A stretch of DNA of 64,000 nt from Gillisella vitis. GTDB lineage: Bacteria; Pseudomonadota; Alphaproteobacteria; Rhizobiales; Rhizobiaceae. Shown here in pieces: positions 27,661-36,822 of this stretch. Made by a program: the position numbers and the translations under genes. Every line of letters begins with the position of its first letter. The stretch's first letter is position 1. Under the pieces are notes generated by a model. That model saw nothing but the letters and a program-made list of their open reading frames with translations. It was not told where the DNA came from and did no database searches. Location: contig NZ_JACHLU010000004.1 of NCBI RefSeq assembly GCF_014204625.1, forward strand, positions 248,001 through 312,000, written 5' to 3'.

Positions 27661-28017
27661 TTACTGGGGACGCTGGATGTTGCTGTAAACGCTCATCAAT
27701 TGTTTGATCCGCGTATCATAGGCTTTATCAATGCACGTCACATCGGCGTTGCAGGCCTGACGGGTTTTCAGCCAGGCGGTTTGCTGATCCTGCAACTCGC
27801 CGCGATTGCCCATGGGCAAAAGGCCAGACAGCAGATCGAAGGTCGTCACCATTTTGACGTCAAGATCATTCAGCGGGAGGTTGTCGCAGATAGCTTTTTC
27901 GTCGGCTTTCAGATCGGTCTTCGTGCAGTCAAAGCTGGCGGCATGGCCTGCCTGTGGTGCGACAATGCCAGTGAGGAGAATCACCATTGCCCATGGGATT
28001 AAAAGGGACGTCTTCAT
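27661..28017 (-). CDS. Secreted LprI/DUF1311-like protein
   Basis: 118 residues with a signal peptide (MKTSLLIPWAMVILLTGIV to AGHA). The mature part has FDCTKTDLKADEKAICDN, QQTAWLKTRQACNADVTC and four cysteines, the pattern of the lysozyme-inhibitor LprI N-terminal family (DUF1311). Predicted periplasmic. The family name comes from one characterised member; inhibition of lysozyme is not implied by sequence alone. The start at 28017 is used because it begins the signal peptide; the frame is open three codons further. Confidence 0.8.
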   Translation of the reverse strand: MKTSLLIPWAMVILLTGIVAPQAGHAASFDCTKTDLKADEKAICDNLPLNDLDVKMVTTFDLLSGLLPMGNRGELQDQQTAWLKTRQACNADVTCIDKAYDTRIKQLMSVYSNIQRPQ

Positions 28018-28237
28018 GGCCACCATCGCTGTCTCGTTTGCAATGTAAATGCAACGGCGCGCTGGGGCAATTGTTCCCGTTTCATGGCAATTTCATCGAC
28101 ATTACGCAGTGTTAATGTCGTTTAGCGTGTTATGACTTGAAATCAACGCAGTTTGCCACAATTTTCCCTTCATGACCCTATTTTGCTGAGATGAAACCTC
28201 CCATAGAACCAGTCGCAAGAATGAAGAGGATGCTTGT

Positions 28238-29656
28238 ATGCGTGGCCTGAAAACTTTTGTCCCGGCGATCATGGCGGTGATTGTGCTGGCCGTTCCGTTG
28301 GTGGTGGCGCAGGAAACCAAAACGGTGCCAGCCAAAACGGTGCCGGAAAGCCGGCAGGACATGCAGATGTCTTTTGCGCCGCTGGTTAAAAAGACCCATG
28401 GGGCGGTGGTCAATGTCTATGCTGAGCGCATTGTGCAGCGTCGGACTAATCCTTTTGCCGGCGATCCGTTTTTTGAGCAGTTTTTTGGCCAACGCTTTCC
28501 CAACCGCACCGAAAAGCAATCCTCGCTTGGCTCTGGTGTGATTGTCGAATCAAACGGTACTGTCGTGACCAACAATCACGTGATTGAAGGTGCAGATGAC
28601 ATCAAGGTGGCGCTCTCCGATGGTCGGGAATATCCGGTCAAGGTGGTGCTGAAAGACAAGCGGCTGGATTTGGCCGTGTTGAAAATTGACGCCAGGGAAG
28701 AGCTGCCAACTCTGAAAATGGCCGATTCCGACAAGATTGACGTGGGTGATCTGGTGTTGGCGATTGGCAATCCGTTTGGTGTGGGGCAAACGGTTACCAG
28801 CGGCATTGTGTCGGGTCTTGCGCGCAATCAGGTGACAGATGGCGATTTTGGCTTTTTTATTCAGACGGATGCGTCCATCAATCCCGGCAATTCCGGTGGT
28901 GCGTTGATGAATATGAATGGTGAGCTGATCGGCATCAATACCGCGATTTTCTCCAGAGGTGGCGGATCAAACGGCATTGGTTTTGCCATTCCCGCCAATC
29001 TGGTCAAAGTGTTTCTGCAAGCAGCCGACAAGGGCGAAAAATCATTTGAGCGCCCCTATGTCGGCGCGACATTTGAGCCGGTCACTTCGGATGTGGCCGA
29101 TGCGCTGGGCCTGAAAAACGTGCTGGGCGCGCTGGTGGTCAAGACGGTTGAAGGTGGCCCTGCCGACAAGGCCGGAATCAAGCCGGGGCAGGTGATCACC
29201 GCCGTCAATGGTCTGGTGGTGGAGCATCCTGATGCGCTGAACTATCGCCTGACCACAGCGGGGCTTGGCAAGCCGGTGGTGCTGACGGTGATTGAAGATG
29301 GCAGGCAGAAAGACATCAATCTGACGCTTGGCAGTGCGCCGGAAACCCGCCCGCGCGATGAGCGGACCTTGAGCGGCAATATTCCGTTTGATGGCGCAAC
29401 GGTTGGCAATCTGTCGCCGCGTCTGGCCTATGATCTCAATATGTCAACGGATGCAACTGGCGTGGTGATTACCACAATTGCGGAAGGCTCTGTGGCCGAA
29501 CGCCTTGGCTTTCAGCCGCATGACATCATTGTTGCCATCAATGGCACGGCTGTGGATTCGACTGCGCAACTGGCCACCATTGCCAAGAGCCAACCTGCCT
29601 TCTGGCGGGTGGAAATTGACCGCAACGGCCAACGTATCCGGCAGATGTTTCGATGA
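28238..29656 (+). CDS. degQ: Do-like periplasmic serine protease (DegP/DegQ type)
   Basis: 472 residues with an N-terminal signal or anchor (about 1-24). The HtrA catalytic triad is visible: H114 in TNNHVIEG, D144 in RLDLAVLKI and S219 in INPGNSGGAL. Two PDZ domains follow (about 270-355 and 375-470), the second ending with a typical GDPDHIIVAING-like segment (here QPHDIIVAINGTAV). It degrades or refolds damaged envelope proteins. Its stop overlaps the rarA start by four bases, so the two are coupled. DegQ versus DegP assignment is tentative. Confidence 0.88.
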   Translation: MRGLKTFVPAIMAVIVLAVPLVVAQETKTVPAKTVPESRQDMQMSFAPLVKKTHGAVVNVYAERIVQRRTNPFAGDPFFEQFFGQRFPNRTEKQSSLGSGVIVESNGTVVTNNHVIEGADDIKVALSDGREYPVKVVLKDKRLDLAVLKIDAREELPTLKMADSDKIDVGDLVLAIGNPFGVGQTVTSGIVSGLARNQVTDGDFGFFIQTDASINPGNSGGALMNMNGELIGINTAIFSRGGGSNGIGFAIPANLVKVFLQAADKGEKSFERPYVGATFEPVTSDVADALGLKNVLGALVVKTVEGGPADKAGIKPGQVITAVNGLVVEHPDALNYRLTTAGLGKPVVLTVIEDGRQKDINLTLGSAPETRPRDERTLSGNIPFDGATVGNLSPRLAYDLNMSTDATGVVITTIAEGSVAERLGFQPHDIIVAINGTAVDSTAQLATIAKSQPAFWRVEIDRNGQRIRQMFR

Positions 29657-30960
29657 GTGATCTGTTTGCCCCTAAGCTGGATGAGGACATGGCGGCCAGA
29701 CGGCCGCTGGCGGATCGGTTGCGACCGAAAACACTGGCTGAGGTGACGGGGCAGGATCATTTAACCGGGGCAGATGGTGTTTTGGCCCGGATGATTGCAT
29801 CAGGATCGCTTGGCTCGATGATTTTCTGGGGGCCACCCGGAACGGGAAAAACCACGGTTGCCCGGCTTTTGTCTGGCGAGGCTGATCTGGCTTTTGAGCA
29901 GATTTCAGCGATTTTCTCTGGTGTTGCCGATCTGAAACGGGTGTTTGAGGGTGCGCGGGCGCGGCGCATGTCAGGCCGTCAGACCCTGCTGTTTGTCGAT
30001 GAAATCCATCGCTTTAACCGCGGCCAGCAGGATAGTTTTCTGCCGGTGATGGAAGATGGAACGGTTATTCTGGTGGGGGCAACCACGGAAAATCCGTCGT
30101 TTGAGCTGAATGCCGCGCTTTTGTCACGGGCGCGGGTTTTGACCTTCAAGCCCCATGATGAGGCCAGCATCAAGACCCTGTTGCAACGGGCCGAAGAGGT
30201 GGAGGCAAAACCTCTGCCGCTGGACGAGGCCGCGCGGGAAAGCCTGATCCGCATGGCCGATGGCGATGGTCGCGCAGCGCTGACCCTGGCCGAAGAAGTC
30301 TGGCGTGCAGCTCGCTCCGGCGAGGTGTTTGATACCGAGGGCCTTGGTCGCATCGTTCAGCGTCGCGCACCTGTCTATGACAAGGGGCAGGATGGCCATT
30401 ACAATCTGATTTCGGCGCTGCATAAATCCGTGCGTGGCTCAGACCCGGATGCCGCCCTTTATTATCTCTGCCGGATGTTTGATGCCGGTGAAGATCCGCT
30501 TTATCTTGGTCGTCGGCTGGTGCGCATGGCTGTGGAGGATATTGGCCTTGCCGACCCGCAGGCCTTGGTCATCTGCAATGCTGCCAAGGATGCCTATGAC
30601 TATCTTGGCTCGCCGGAGGGGGAACTGGCGCTTGCGCAGGCCTGCGTTTATCTGGCGACGGCACCCAAATCCAATGCCGTTTATACGGCCTATAAATCGG
30701 CAATGCGGGCCGCCAAGGAGCATGGCTCACTGCTGCCGCCGAAGCATATTCTGAATGCTCCGACCAAGCTGATGAAGGGTGAGGGTTATGGCGATGGTTA
30801 TCGCTATGATCACGACGAGCCGGACGCATTCTCAGGGCAGGATTATTTCCCGGAAAAAATGGGCCGCAAGACTTTTTACGATCCGCCAGAGCGCGGGTTT
30901 GAACGTGATATTCGTAAACGGCTGGAGTGGTGGTCGAAGCTGCGGCGAGAGCGCGGCTGA
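29653..30960 (+). CDS. rarA: Replication-associated recombination protein A, AAA+ ATPase
   Basis: 435 residues, RarA/MgsA/WRNIP1 family, acting at stalled replication forks. It shows Walker A GPPGTGKTT, Walker B LLFVDEIHRFN, sensor GATTENPSFELNAALLSRA and the C-terminal MgsA domain with SALHKSVRGSDPDAALYY and LPPKHILNAPTKLMK. The ATG overlaps the degQ stop (ATGA). The degQ-rarA coupling is widespread in alphaproteobacteria as far as I recall. Confidence 0.95.
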   Translation: MSDLFAPKLDEDMAARRPLADRLRPKTLAEVTGQDHLTGADGVLARMIASGSLGSMIFWGPPGTGKTTVARLLSGEADLAFEQISAIFSGVADLKRVFEGARARRMSGRQTLLFVDEIHRFNRGQQDSFLPVMEDGTVILVGATTENPSFELNAALLSRARVLTFKPHDEASIKTLLQRAEEVEAKPLPLDEAARESLIRMADGDGRAALTLAEEVWRAARSGEVFDTEGLGRIVQRRAPVYDKGQDGHYNLISALHKSVRGSDPDAALYYLCRMFDAGEDPLYLGRRLVRMAVEDIGLADPQALVICNAAKDAYDYLGSPEGELALAQACVYLATAPKSNAVYTAYKSAMRAAKEHGSLLPPKHILNAPTKLMKGEGYGDGYRYDHDEPDAFSGQDYFPEKMGRKTFYDPPERGFERDIRKRLEWWSKLRRERG

Positions 30961-30982
30961 AATGTATGGGAAGGAATTGATC

Positions 30983-31522
30983 GTGAGTCGTGTTGAATCT
31001 GTGAGTCTGTCGTCACGTCATGCTTTTAGCAAAGAGCGCAAGGCGGAAATTACCTTGCTGGCCGGTCTTGGTGTGGAAGGCGATACTCATCTGGGCGTCA
31101 CCGTGCAGCATCGCTCGCGTGTTGCCAAAGACCCAACCCAGCCCAACCTGCGGCAAGTCCATCTGATGCAGGGGGAGTTGCTGGATGAGCTGGCGCAGAA
31201 GGGGTTTGTGGTTGGGCCTGCTGATATGGGCGAGAACATACTGACACGCGGCATTGATGTGCTGGCGCTGCCGCGCGGGGCAAAGCTGCATCTGGGAGAG
31301 GTGGCTGTTGTGGAGGTGACAGGCCTGCGCAATCCCTGCAAGCAGATCAATGATTTTCAGCCTGGCCTGATGCAAGCCGTGCTGGATTATGACGCAGACG
31401 GACGCTTGATCCGCAAGGCGGGCGTTATGGCAATTGTGCTCACAGGCGGGGTTGTGCGTGTTGGCGATACGATCCATGTGGTGTTGCCCGATGCGCCACA
31501 CCAACCGCTGGAAGCGGTATGA
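30983..31522 (+). CDS. MOSC domain-containing protein
   Basis: 179 residues if started at the GTG at 30983, which has AAGGA eight bases upstream; an ATG at 30962, right after the rarA stop, is the alternative and adds seven residues. MOSC domains are related to the C-terminus of molybdenum cofactor sulfurases. Seen here: LLAGLGVEGDTHLG at the start, GENILTRGIDV, and the conserved cysteine in VTGLRNPCKQI. It stands alone without a beta-barrel or ferredoxin partner domain. It ends immediately before the convergent DUF1883 gene. Confidence 0.88.
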   Translation: MSRVESVSLSSRHAFSKERKAEITLLAGLGVEGDTHLGVTVQHRSRVAKDPTQPNLRQVHLMQGELLDELAQKGFVVGPADMGENILTRGIDVLALPRGAKLHLGEVAVVEVTGLRNPCKQINDFQPGLMQAVLDYDADGRLIRKAGVMAIVLTGGVVRVGDTIHVVLPDAPHQPLEAV

Positions 31523-31828
31523 TCAGCCTGCCTTGCGGGCTTTGATCGGCGGATTGGTCATTTTCACCGAGGATTCGGCCAATCCGTGATGACCTTCCAT
31601 ATCGACAATCAAATGCCAATGGGCCGATTCAGGCACGACAACCTTGATCGGAGCCTTTTTGGCAACCCCACCCGCATATTTATAGTCCAGACCTTCCTTG
31701 AAGCGCTGGAAGTTGGGAGCAGTCATCAAGCGTACATTGTTGATGGCTGAGAGTGAGATTTCCAGCACCGTGCCGCCGCGCAATTCTTTCAGGTCATAAT
31801 GGGTAAAGCGAAAAGCTGGTTTGGACAT
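31523..31828 (-). CDS. DUF1883 domain protein
   Basis: 101 residues from the ATG at 31828 (GGAGG upstream). The sequence (FTHYDLKELRGGTVLEISLS, then VRLMTAPNFQRFKEG and VPESAHWHLIVDMEGH) matches what I recall of DUF1883, a small uncharacterised domain that in other bacteria is found with TIR domains; here it stands alone. It is probably a soluble beta-rich cytoplasmic protein. The longer open frame upstream has no supporting start. Its stop codon lies one base after the MOSC stop on the other strand. Confidence 0.78.
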   Translation of the reverse strand: MSKPAFRFTHYDLKELRGGTVLEISLSAINNVRLMTAPNFQRFKEGLDYKYAGGVAKKAPIKVVVPESAHWHLIVDMEGHHGLAESSVKMTNPPIKARKAG

Positions 31829-31899
31829 TGTTCCTCCGCCCTTACAGCGCTTCTCACCATATATGGCGCACGGCGCTGTAGCAAAAACCTCTCTATTTT

Positions 31900-32089
31900 T
31901 TGTGTGCCTAAAATAGATGTGCTCTCTTAAAGAAGCGTAAGCAAGAGCGTGAAAATCCCACCTATATTGGGGGATTATTTGCCACAATGGAGGCGTATAT
32001 GCGCCCAATTGGTGCCCTATGGTCTTGCTAGAAAGCTCATGCAAATCTCCAGTTTCCCCGCCTTGGCTTTGCCGGGTGGGGAGTTTTTT
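31900..32089 (+). ncRNA. Candidate small RNA ending in an intrinsic terminator
   Basis: A plus-strand terminator (CCCCGCC at about 32056, paired with GGTGGGG, with an inner GGC-TTT-GCC hairpin, and six T at 32084-32089) ends here, although the only plus-strand gene nearby (MOSC) lies more than 500 bases away behind a convergent gene. On the minus strand the stem has no T-run, so it is not a copA terminator. A short transcript from the region between DUF1883 and copA is a reasonable explanation. The start is arbitrary; no clear promoter seen. Confidence 0.35.
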
Positions 32090-34547
32090 ACTGGGGTTTG
32101 AAAGCGCGCAGGCGCAAGGCGTTGGAGAGTACGAACACGCTGGAGAGCCCCATGGCGGCCGCGGCAAACATCGGCGACAGCGTTACCCCATTCAGCGGAT
32201 AAAGCACGCCTGCGGCAATCGGGATCAGCAAGACATTATAGCCAAAGGCCCAGAACAGATTCTGGCCGATATTGCGGATGACGGCCTGACTGAGGGCAAT
32301 GGCCCGCGCCACTCCGTTCAGATTTCCCGACATCAACACCACATCGGCGCTTTCAATGGCAATGTCGGAGCCGGTGCCAACAGCAAGGCCAATATCGGCA
32401 GCGGACAGGGCCGGGGCGTCGTTGACGCCATCACCCACAAAGGCCAGCGTGCCAAATTGCTGGCGCAAGGCCGCAATAGCCGCCACCTTGCCACCGGGCA
32501 GCACTTCGGCAACGACCGTATCAATGCCCAGCTGGCTGGCAATGGCCTCCGCCGTTTTCTGGTTGTCGCCGGTGATCATGGCCACTTTCAGCCCCAGCGC
32601 GTGCAGGGCACGAATGGCCTGCGGGCTGCTGTCCTTGATGGGGTCGGCGACGGCAATCAGCGCGGCAGGCTGGCCATCCACAGCCAGATAAAGCGGCGTT
32701 TTGGCCTCGCGCGCCAGCCGTTTGGCGTCCGTTGCAAAGGCGCTGATGTCCATGCCATGGCGGGCGAGAGCGCGGTCGGCTCCGATGACGATAGCGTGGC
32801 CGGAAACAGTGCCGCGCACGCCAAAGCCGGGTTCAGCGATAAAATCACTCCCGTCAACTCTGTCAATTCCCTCTGCCTTGGCGGCCATGACGATCGCTTC
32901 GGCAATCGGGTGCTCGGAGCGGGCTTCCAGACTGCTGGCAAACGACAGAATGTCTGCACGTGAAAAGCCGTCTGCCAGAATAAGGTCTGTCAGTTCCGGC
33001 TTGCCCTTGGTCAGCGTGCCGGTTTTATCGAGTGCAACGACTTTCACATCTTTCAGCGCTTGCAGGGCCTCGCCTTTGCGAAACAGCACGCCCAGTTCGG
33101 CGGCTCTGCCTGTGCCCACCATGATCGAGGTTGGCGTGGCAAGCCCCATGGCGCAGGGGCAGGCAATGATCAGCACCGCCACCGCATTGACCAGCGCATA
33201 GCTGAGCGCTGGTGATGGTCCGATCAGTATCCAGATAAGGAAGGTGAGCAAGGCCGCCAGAATCACCGCTGGCACAAACCATCCGGTAATCCGATCAACC
33301 ATGCCCTGAATAGGGAGTTTTGAGCCTTGCGCAGCCTCCACCATGCGGATGATATGGGCCAGCATGGTGTCAGAACCGACCTTTTCTGCCCGATAGCGAA
33401 AGGCACCATTTTTATTGATCGTTCCGCCGGTCACGAAATCCTCTTTGGCCTTTTCCACCGGCACCGGCTCTCCGGTAATCATCGATTGATCGACATAGGA
33501 ATGGCCCTCGATGACAGTGCCATCGACCGGAATTTTTTCGCCCGGACGAATATCGATCACATCGCCTTTTTGAACCGTGTCGATCTCGATTTCCAGTATT
33601 ACTCCATCGCGGATCACGCGCGCGGTTTTGGGCGAGAGGCCGATCAGCCGCTTGATTGCGTCACTGGTTTTGCCTTTGGCGCGACTTTCAAGCGTGCGGC
33701 CAAGCAACACCAGAGTGACAATCACCGCTGCCGCCTCATAATAAACATGCACGGCATTGGCGGGCATCAGGCCGGGGGCAAAGGTGGCAACAACAGAATA
33801 GATCCATGCGGCTGAAGCCCCCATCACCACCAGCGAATTCATATCGGGCGCAAGGCGAAAGAGGTTTGGTACGCCTTTGCGAAAAAAGCCGAAACCCGGC
33901 CCAAGCAGCACCAATGTGGTCAGAACGAATTGTCCTTGCCAGCTTCGCTCCATGCCAAGGGTTTCCATGACCCAGATATGCAGCGCCGGAATGAGATGCG
34001 AGCCCATTTCGATCACAAAGACCGGCAACGTGAGAATGCCCGAGAGAATCGTTAGCCGGATCAGTTTTTGCGTCTCGGCATCACGCAGATCCTTGCCCGG
34101 CTTCTGGGTTTCGGTGTGGCGCACGCTGTATCCTGCCTTGGTCACGGCGGCTTCCAGCGCGGACAGATCGGTGCCGGAGGTTCTGGTGACGGTGGCCCGC
34201 TCGGTGGCCAGATTGATGGAGGCTGATGTGACGCCCGCAACCGAGGCCAGCGCCTTTTCCACGCGCCGCACGCAGGATGCGCAGGTCATGCCCTCAATCT
34301 CAAGGTCACTGGTGTCCAGGCGGGGCGTGTAGCCCGCTTTGCTGATGGCAGCGATGACGCCAGGAAGGCTGGCTTTGTCGCTCAATTCCACACTGGCCTT
34401 TTCGGTGGCGAGATTAACTGACGCACTTGCAACCCCCGGCACGCTGACAATGGCTTTTTCCACCCGCCGCACGCAGGAGGCACAACTCATACCGTCGATT
34501 GCAATCGTGGTGGAAATTGTGGCGGCAAAGGATGTGGTGGCTGTCAT
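32088..34547 (-). CDS. copA: Cu(+)-exporting P1B-type ATPase
   Basis: 819 residues. Two N-terminal heavy-metal-associated domains (CASC at 22-25 and 89-92) are followed by eight predicted membrane helices. The ion-binding CPC is in [13 protein letters not shown], the phosphorylation site in DKTGTLTKG, the HP motif in SEHPIAEA and the hinge [12 protein letters not shown]. Family: CopA/ActP, which pumps Cu(I) out of the cytoplasm. A MerR-type promoter with a 19-base spacer lies upstream (34581-34611), fitting control by a CueR/HmrR copper sensor, but no such regulator gene is beside it. Divergent from fixGHIS. Confidence 0.95.
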   Translation of the reverse strand: MTATTSFAATISTTIAIDGMSCASCVRRVEKAIVSVPGVASASVNLATEKASVELSDKASLPGVIAAISKAGYTPRLDTSDLEIEGMTCASCVRRVEKALASVAGVTSASINLATERATVTRTSGTDLSALEAAVTKAGYSVRHTETQKPGKDLRDAETQKLIRLTILSGILTLPVFVIEMGSHLIPALHIWVMETLGMERSWQGQFVLTTLVLLGPGFGFFRKGVPNLFRLAPDMNSLVVMGASAAWIYSVVATFAPGLMPANAVHVYYEAAAVIVTLVLLGRTLESRAKGKTSDAIKRLIGLSPKTARVIRDGVILEIEIDTVQKGDVIDIRPGEKIPVDGTVIEGHSYVDQSMITGEPVPVEKAKEDFVTGGTINKNGAFRYRAEKVGSDTMLAHIIRMVEAAQGSKLPIQGMVDRITGWFVPAVILAALLTFLIWILIGPSPALSYALVNAVAVLIIACPCAMGLATPTSIMVGTGRAAELGVLFRKGEALQALKDVKVVALDKTGTLTKGKPELTDLILADGFSRADILSFASSLEARSEHPIAEAIVMAAKAEGIDRVDGSDFIAEPGFGVRGTVSGHAIVIGADRALARHGMDISAFATDAKRLAREAKTPLYLAVDGQPAALIAVADPIKDSSPQAIRALHALGLKVAMITGDNQKTAEAIASQLGIDTVVAEVLPGGKVAAIAALRQQFGTLAFVGDGVNDAPALSAADIGLAVGTGSDIAIESADVVLMSGNLNGVARAIALSQAVIRNIGQNLFWAFGYNVLLIPIAAGVLYPLNGVTLSPMFAAAAMGLSSVFVLSNALRLRAFKPQ

Positions 34548-34580
34548 CGGCTTTGGTCCTTGTTTCAGGAGGGCCTCCCA

Positions 34581-34611
34581 TCAATAGGGCTTCCCATAGG
34601 GGTAAGGTCAA
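34581..34611 (-). promoter_or_regulatory. CueR/HmrR-type promoter of copA
   Basis: On the minus strand TTGACC (34611-34606) and TATTGA (34586-34581) are separated by 19 bases, TTACCCCTATGGGAAGCCC. The spacer has the broken palindrome CCTTACC...GGGAAG of copper-sensing MerR-family operators. An over-long 19-base spacer is the hallmark of MerR-activated promoters. The copA ATG is 34 bases downstream. Confidence 0.75.
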
Positions 34612-34689
34612 TACCTGCTTGAAAGAATAATCCGACCCCGCTCTTAAGCGTGCTGGGTGGTGAGACCAATTGAGACGCATCGCCGCAGC

Positions 34690-34703
34690 TTGACTTAAGT
34701 CAA
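34690..34703 (+). promoter_or_regulatory. FixK/FNR-type box upstream of fixG
   Basis: TTGACTTAAGTCAA is a perfect match to the TTGA-N6-TCAA consensus of FixK/FNR-family activators. It is centred about 57 bases upstream of the ccoG start codon, which suits a class II activator position depending on the start site. Confidence 0.85.
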
Positions 34704-34753
34704 GGCTGATATGTGCAGATCATGGAATGACTTCCATAACAGGGGGTCGTTTC

Positions 34754-36334
34754 ATGAAACCAGATTTGGCTGAACAACACGCGCCGGAAGGCGTGGAGCA
34801 GTTTACGGCGCAGCCCGTCAACTCAGCAAAAATCCGTGAGCCGCTTTACGAGGCCCGCAAGAAGATTTTTCCCAAGCGGGCCTCGGGCCGGTTTCGCCGT
34901 TTTAAATGGCTGATCATGGCCATTACGCTTGGCATTTATTATCTGACGCCTTGGTTGCGCTGGGATCGCGGTGCCTATGCGCCGGATCAGGCCGTTCTGA
35001 TTGATCTGGCCCATCGCCGGTTCTATTTCTTCTTTATCGAGATCTGGCCGCAGGAGTTTTTCTTTGTTGCCGGCCTTTTGGTCATGGCGGGTTTTGGGCT
35101 GTTTCTCATCACCTCTGCCGTGGGGCGGGCGTGGTGTGGTTATACCTGTCCGCAAACGGTGTGGGTTGATCTGTTTCTGGTGGTGGAGCGCGCCATCGAG
35201 GGAGATCGCAACGCCCGCATCAAGCTGGACGGCGCCCCATGGAGTTTCAACAAGCTCTGGCGGCGGGTGACAAAACATGCCGTCTGGATTGCCATTGGTG
35301 TGCTGACGGGCGGTGCATGGATTTTCTATTTTGCTGATGCGCAGGAATTGTTGAAGGATTTCGTCACCGGCGAGGCGGCGTCGATTGCCTATGTGACTGT
35401 GGCCATCCTGACGGCCACCACCTATGTTTTTGGCGGGCTGATGCGCGAGCAGGTCTGTATTTACATGTGCCCATGGCCACGTATTCAGGGGGCGATGCTG
35501 GATGAAAACTCGCTGGTGGTCACCTATAATGACTGGCGGGGCGAGCCGCGTTCGCGCCATGCCAAAAAGGCCGCAGCAGCAGGCCAGCCCGTGGGCGATT
35601 GTGTGGATTGCAACGCCTGTGTGGTCGTCTGTCCCATGGGCATTGATATTCGAGATGGCCAGCAGCTGGAATGTATCACCTGCGCTCTTTGTATTGATGC
35701 CTGTGATGGGGTGATGGATAAAACCGGCAAGCCGCGCGGGCTGATCGCCTATTCCACGCTTGCCGAATATGATTCGAATATGGCGCTGGCCACAGACAAT
35801 GGCGCGGGTGCGATTGACCCAGCGAGAGTGCGCACGCCCGATGGCGGGTTTGTTGATGCTGTTCGCCATTTTAACTGGCGTGTGATCTTGCGGATGCGGA
35901 CCCTGCTGTATATCGGCGTCTGGTCGGCGGTGGGGGTTGCATTGCTTGTGGCGTTGCTGACCCGTGAGCGGCTGGACATGAACGTTTTGCACGATCGCAA
36001 TCCGCAATATGTGCTGGAATCCAATGGCTCTATCCGCAACGGGTATACGGTTCGATTGCTCAACATGATCCCGGAGCCGCGTGATTTGACAGTGACATTG
36101 GAAGGCTTGCCAGAGGCCACCATGAAGATCAACGGAATGCAGGATACCTCAGGTCGCTCCATCACCGTGTCTGTTGAGCCGGACGAGGCAACAACGCTGA
36201 AAGTATATGTCACCGTACCAAAGGCGCAGGCCAATGCCGCGTCAGAGACCTTCCAGTTTGTGGTCAGCGATCCGCTCTCGGGGGAAAGGGCCATCAACAA
36301 AGCGACATTCAACGGGCCGGGGGATAAGGAATGA
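34754..36334 (+). CDS. fixG: Cytochrome cbb3 oxidase accessory protein CcoG/FixG
   Basis: 526 residues, polyferredoxin-like membrane protein needed for maturation of cbb3-type cytochrome oxidase; family members reduce Cu(II) for delivery. Membrane helices lie near 55-80, 95-125, 170-190 and 390-410. Cysteine motifs include CGYTCPQTVW, CIYMCPWPRIQ, and two ferredoxin-type clusters in CVDCNACVVVCPMGID and CITCALCIDACD. A C-terminal Ig-like domain follows. The ATG at 34754 has a G-rich element upstream; nine codons more are open. First gene of fixGHIS, behind a FixK box. Confidence 0.94.
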   Translation: MKPDLAEQHAPEGVEQFTAQPVNSAKIREPLYEARKKIFPKRASGRFRRFKWLIMAITLGIYYLTPWLRWDRGAYAPDQAVLIDLAHRRFYFFFIEIWPQEFFFVAGLLVMAGFGLFLITSAVGRAWCGYTCPQTVWVDLFLVVERAIEGDRNARIKLDGAPWSFNKLWRRVTKHAVWIAIGVLTGGAWIFYFADAQELLKDFVTGEAASIAYVTVAILTATTYVFGGLMREQVCIYMCPWPRIQGAMLDENSLVVTYNDWRGEPRSRHAKKAAAAGQPVGDCVDCNACVVVCPMGIDIRDGQQLECITCALCIDACDGVMDKTGKPRGLIAYSTLAEYDSNMALATDNGAGAIDPARVRTPDGGFVDAVRHFNWRVILRMRTLLYIGVWSAVGVALLVALLTRERLDMNVLHDRNPQYVLESNGSIRNGYTVRLLNMIPEPRDLTVTLEGLPEATMKINGMQDTSGRSITVSVEPDEATTLKVYVTVPKAQANAASETFQFVVSDPLSGERAINKATFNGPGDKE

Positions 36335-36822
36335 CCAGCAGAATCAGAAAACCGTTTGTGTTCACCGGCTGGCACATGCTGGCCATCATGTGCAGCTTCT
36401 TTGGCGTGATCATCACCGTCAATTTCACCATGGCCTATTATGCCAGCCATAGCTGGAGTGGCATGGTGGTGAGCAATACCTACGTTGCCAGCCAGCAATT
36501 CAACAGCAAAACCGCTGAAATCGGTAAATTGCTGGCCACGGGCATTCGGGGAGCCATCAGGGTGGAGAAGGGTGAGATCAGCTATGATCTGTCCATTCCC
36601 GGTCAAGGTCCGGTGATTGCCGATGAGGTGGTGGCCAATTTCAAGCGTCCGGTTGGCACCCAGCAGGATTTTTCCATCACGCTTTTGCCTGCGGCGGCTG
36701 GCCACTTCACGGGCAGCCATCCTGTCGATGACGGCCACTGGATTGTCGAAACCATTGCCAGGCGCGATGGCAAGCTGGTGATGCATGAGGCAAACCGCAT
36801 TGCGGTGATTGGGGGGCAATAA
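36331..36822 (+). CDS. fixH: Cytochrome cbb3 oxidase accessory protein FixH
   Basis: 163 residues with one N-terminal membrane helix (about 12-35, in FTGWHMLAIMCSFFGVIITVNF, here named by its first residues) and a periplasmic beta-sandwich. The GWHM segment followed by VNFTMA and the VVSNTYVASQQFN segment are typical of FixH. It is required for cbb3 oxidase assembly. It overlaps fixG by four bases and fixI by one base, so translation is tightly coupled. Confidence 0.93.
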   Translation: MTSRIRKPFVFTGWHMLAIMCSFFGVIITVNFTMAYYASHSWSGMVVSNTYVASQQFNSKTAEIGKLLATGIRGAIRVEKGEISYDLSIPGQGPVIADEVVANFKRPVGTQQDFSITLLPAAAGHFTGSHPVDDGHWIVETIARRDGKLVMHEANRIAVIGGQ

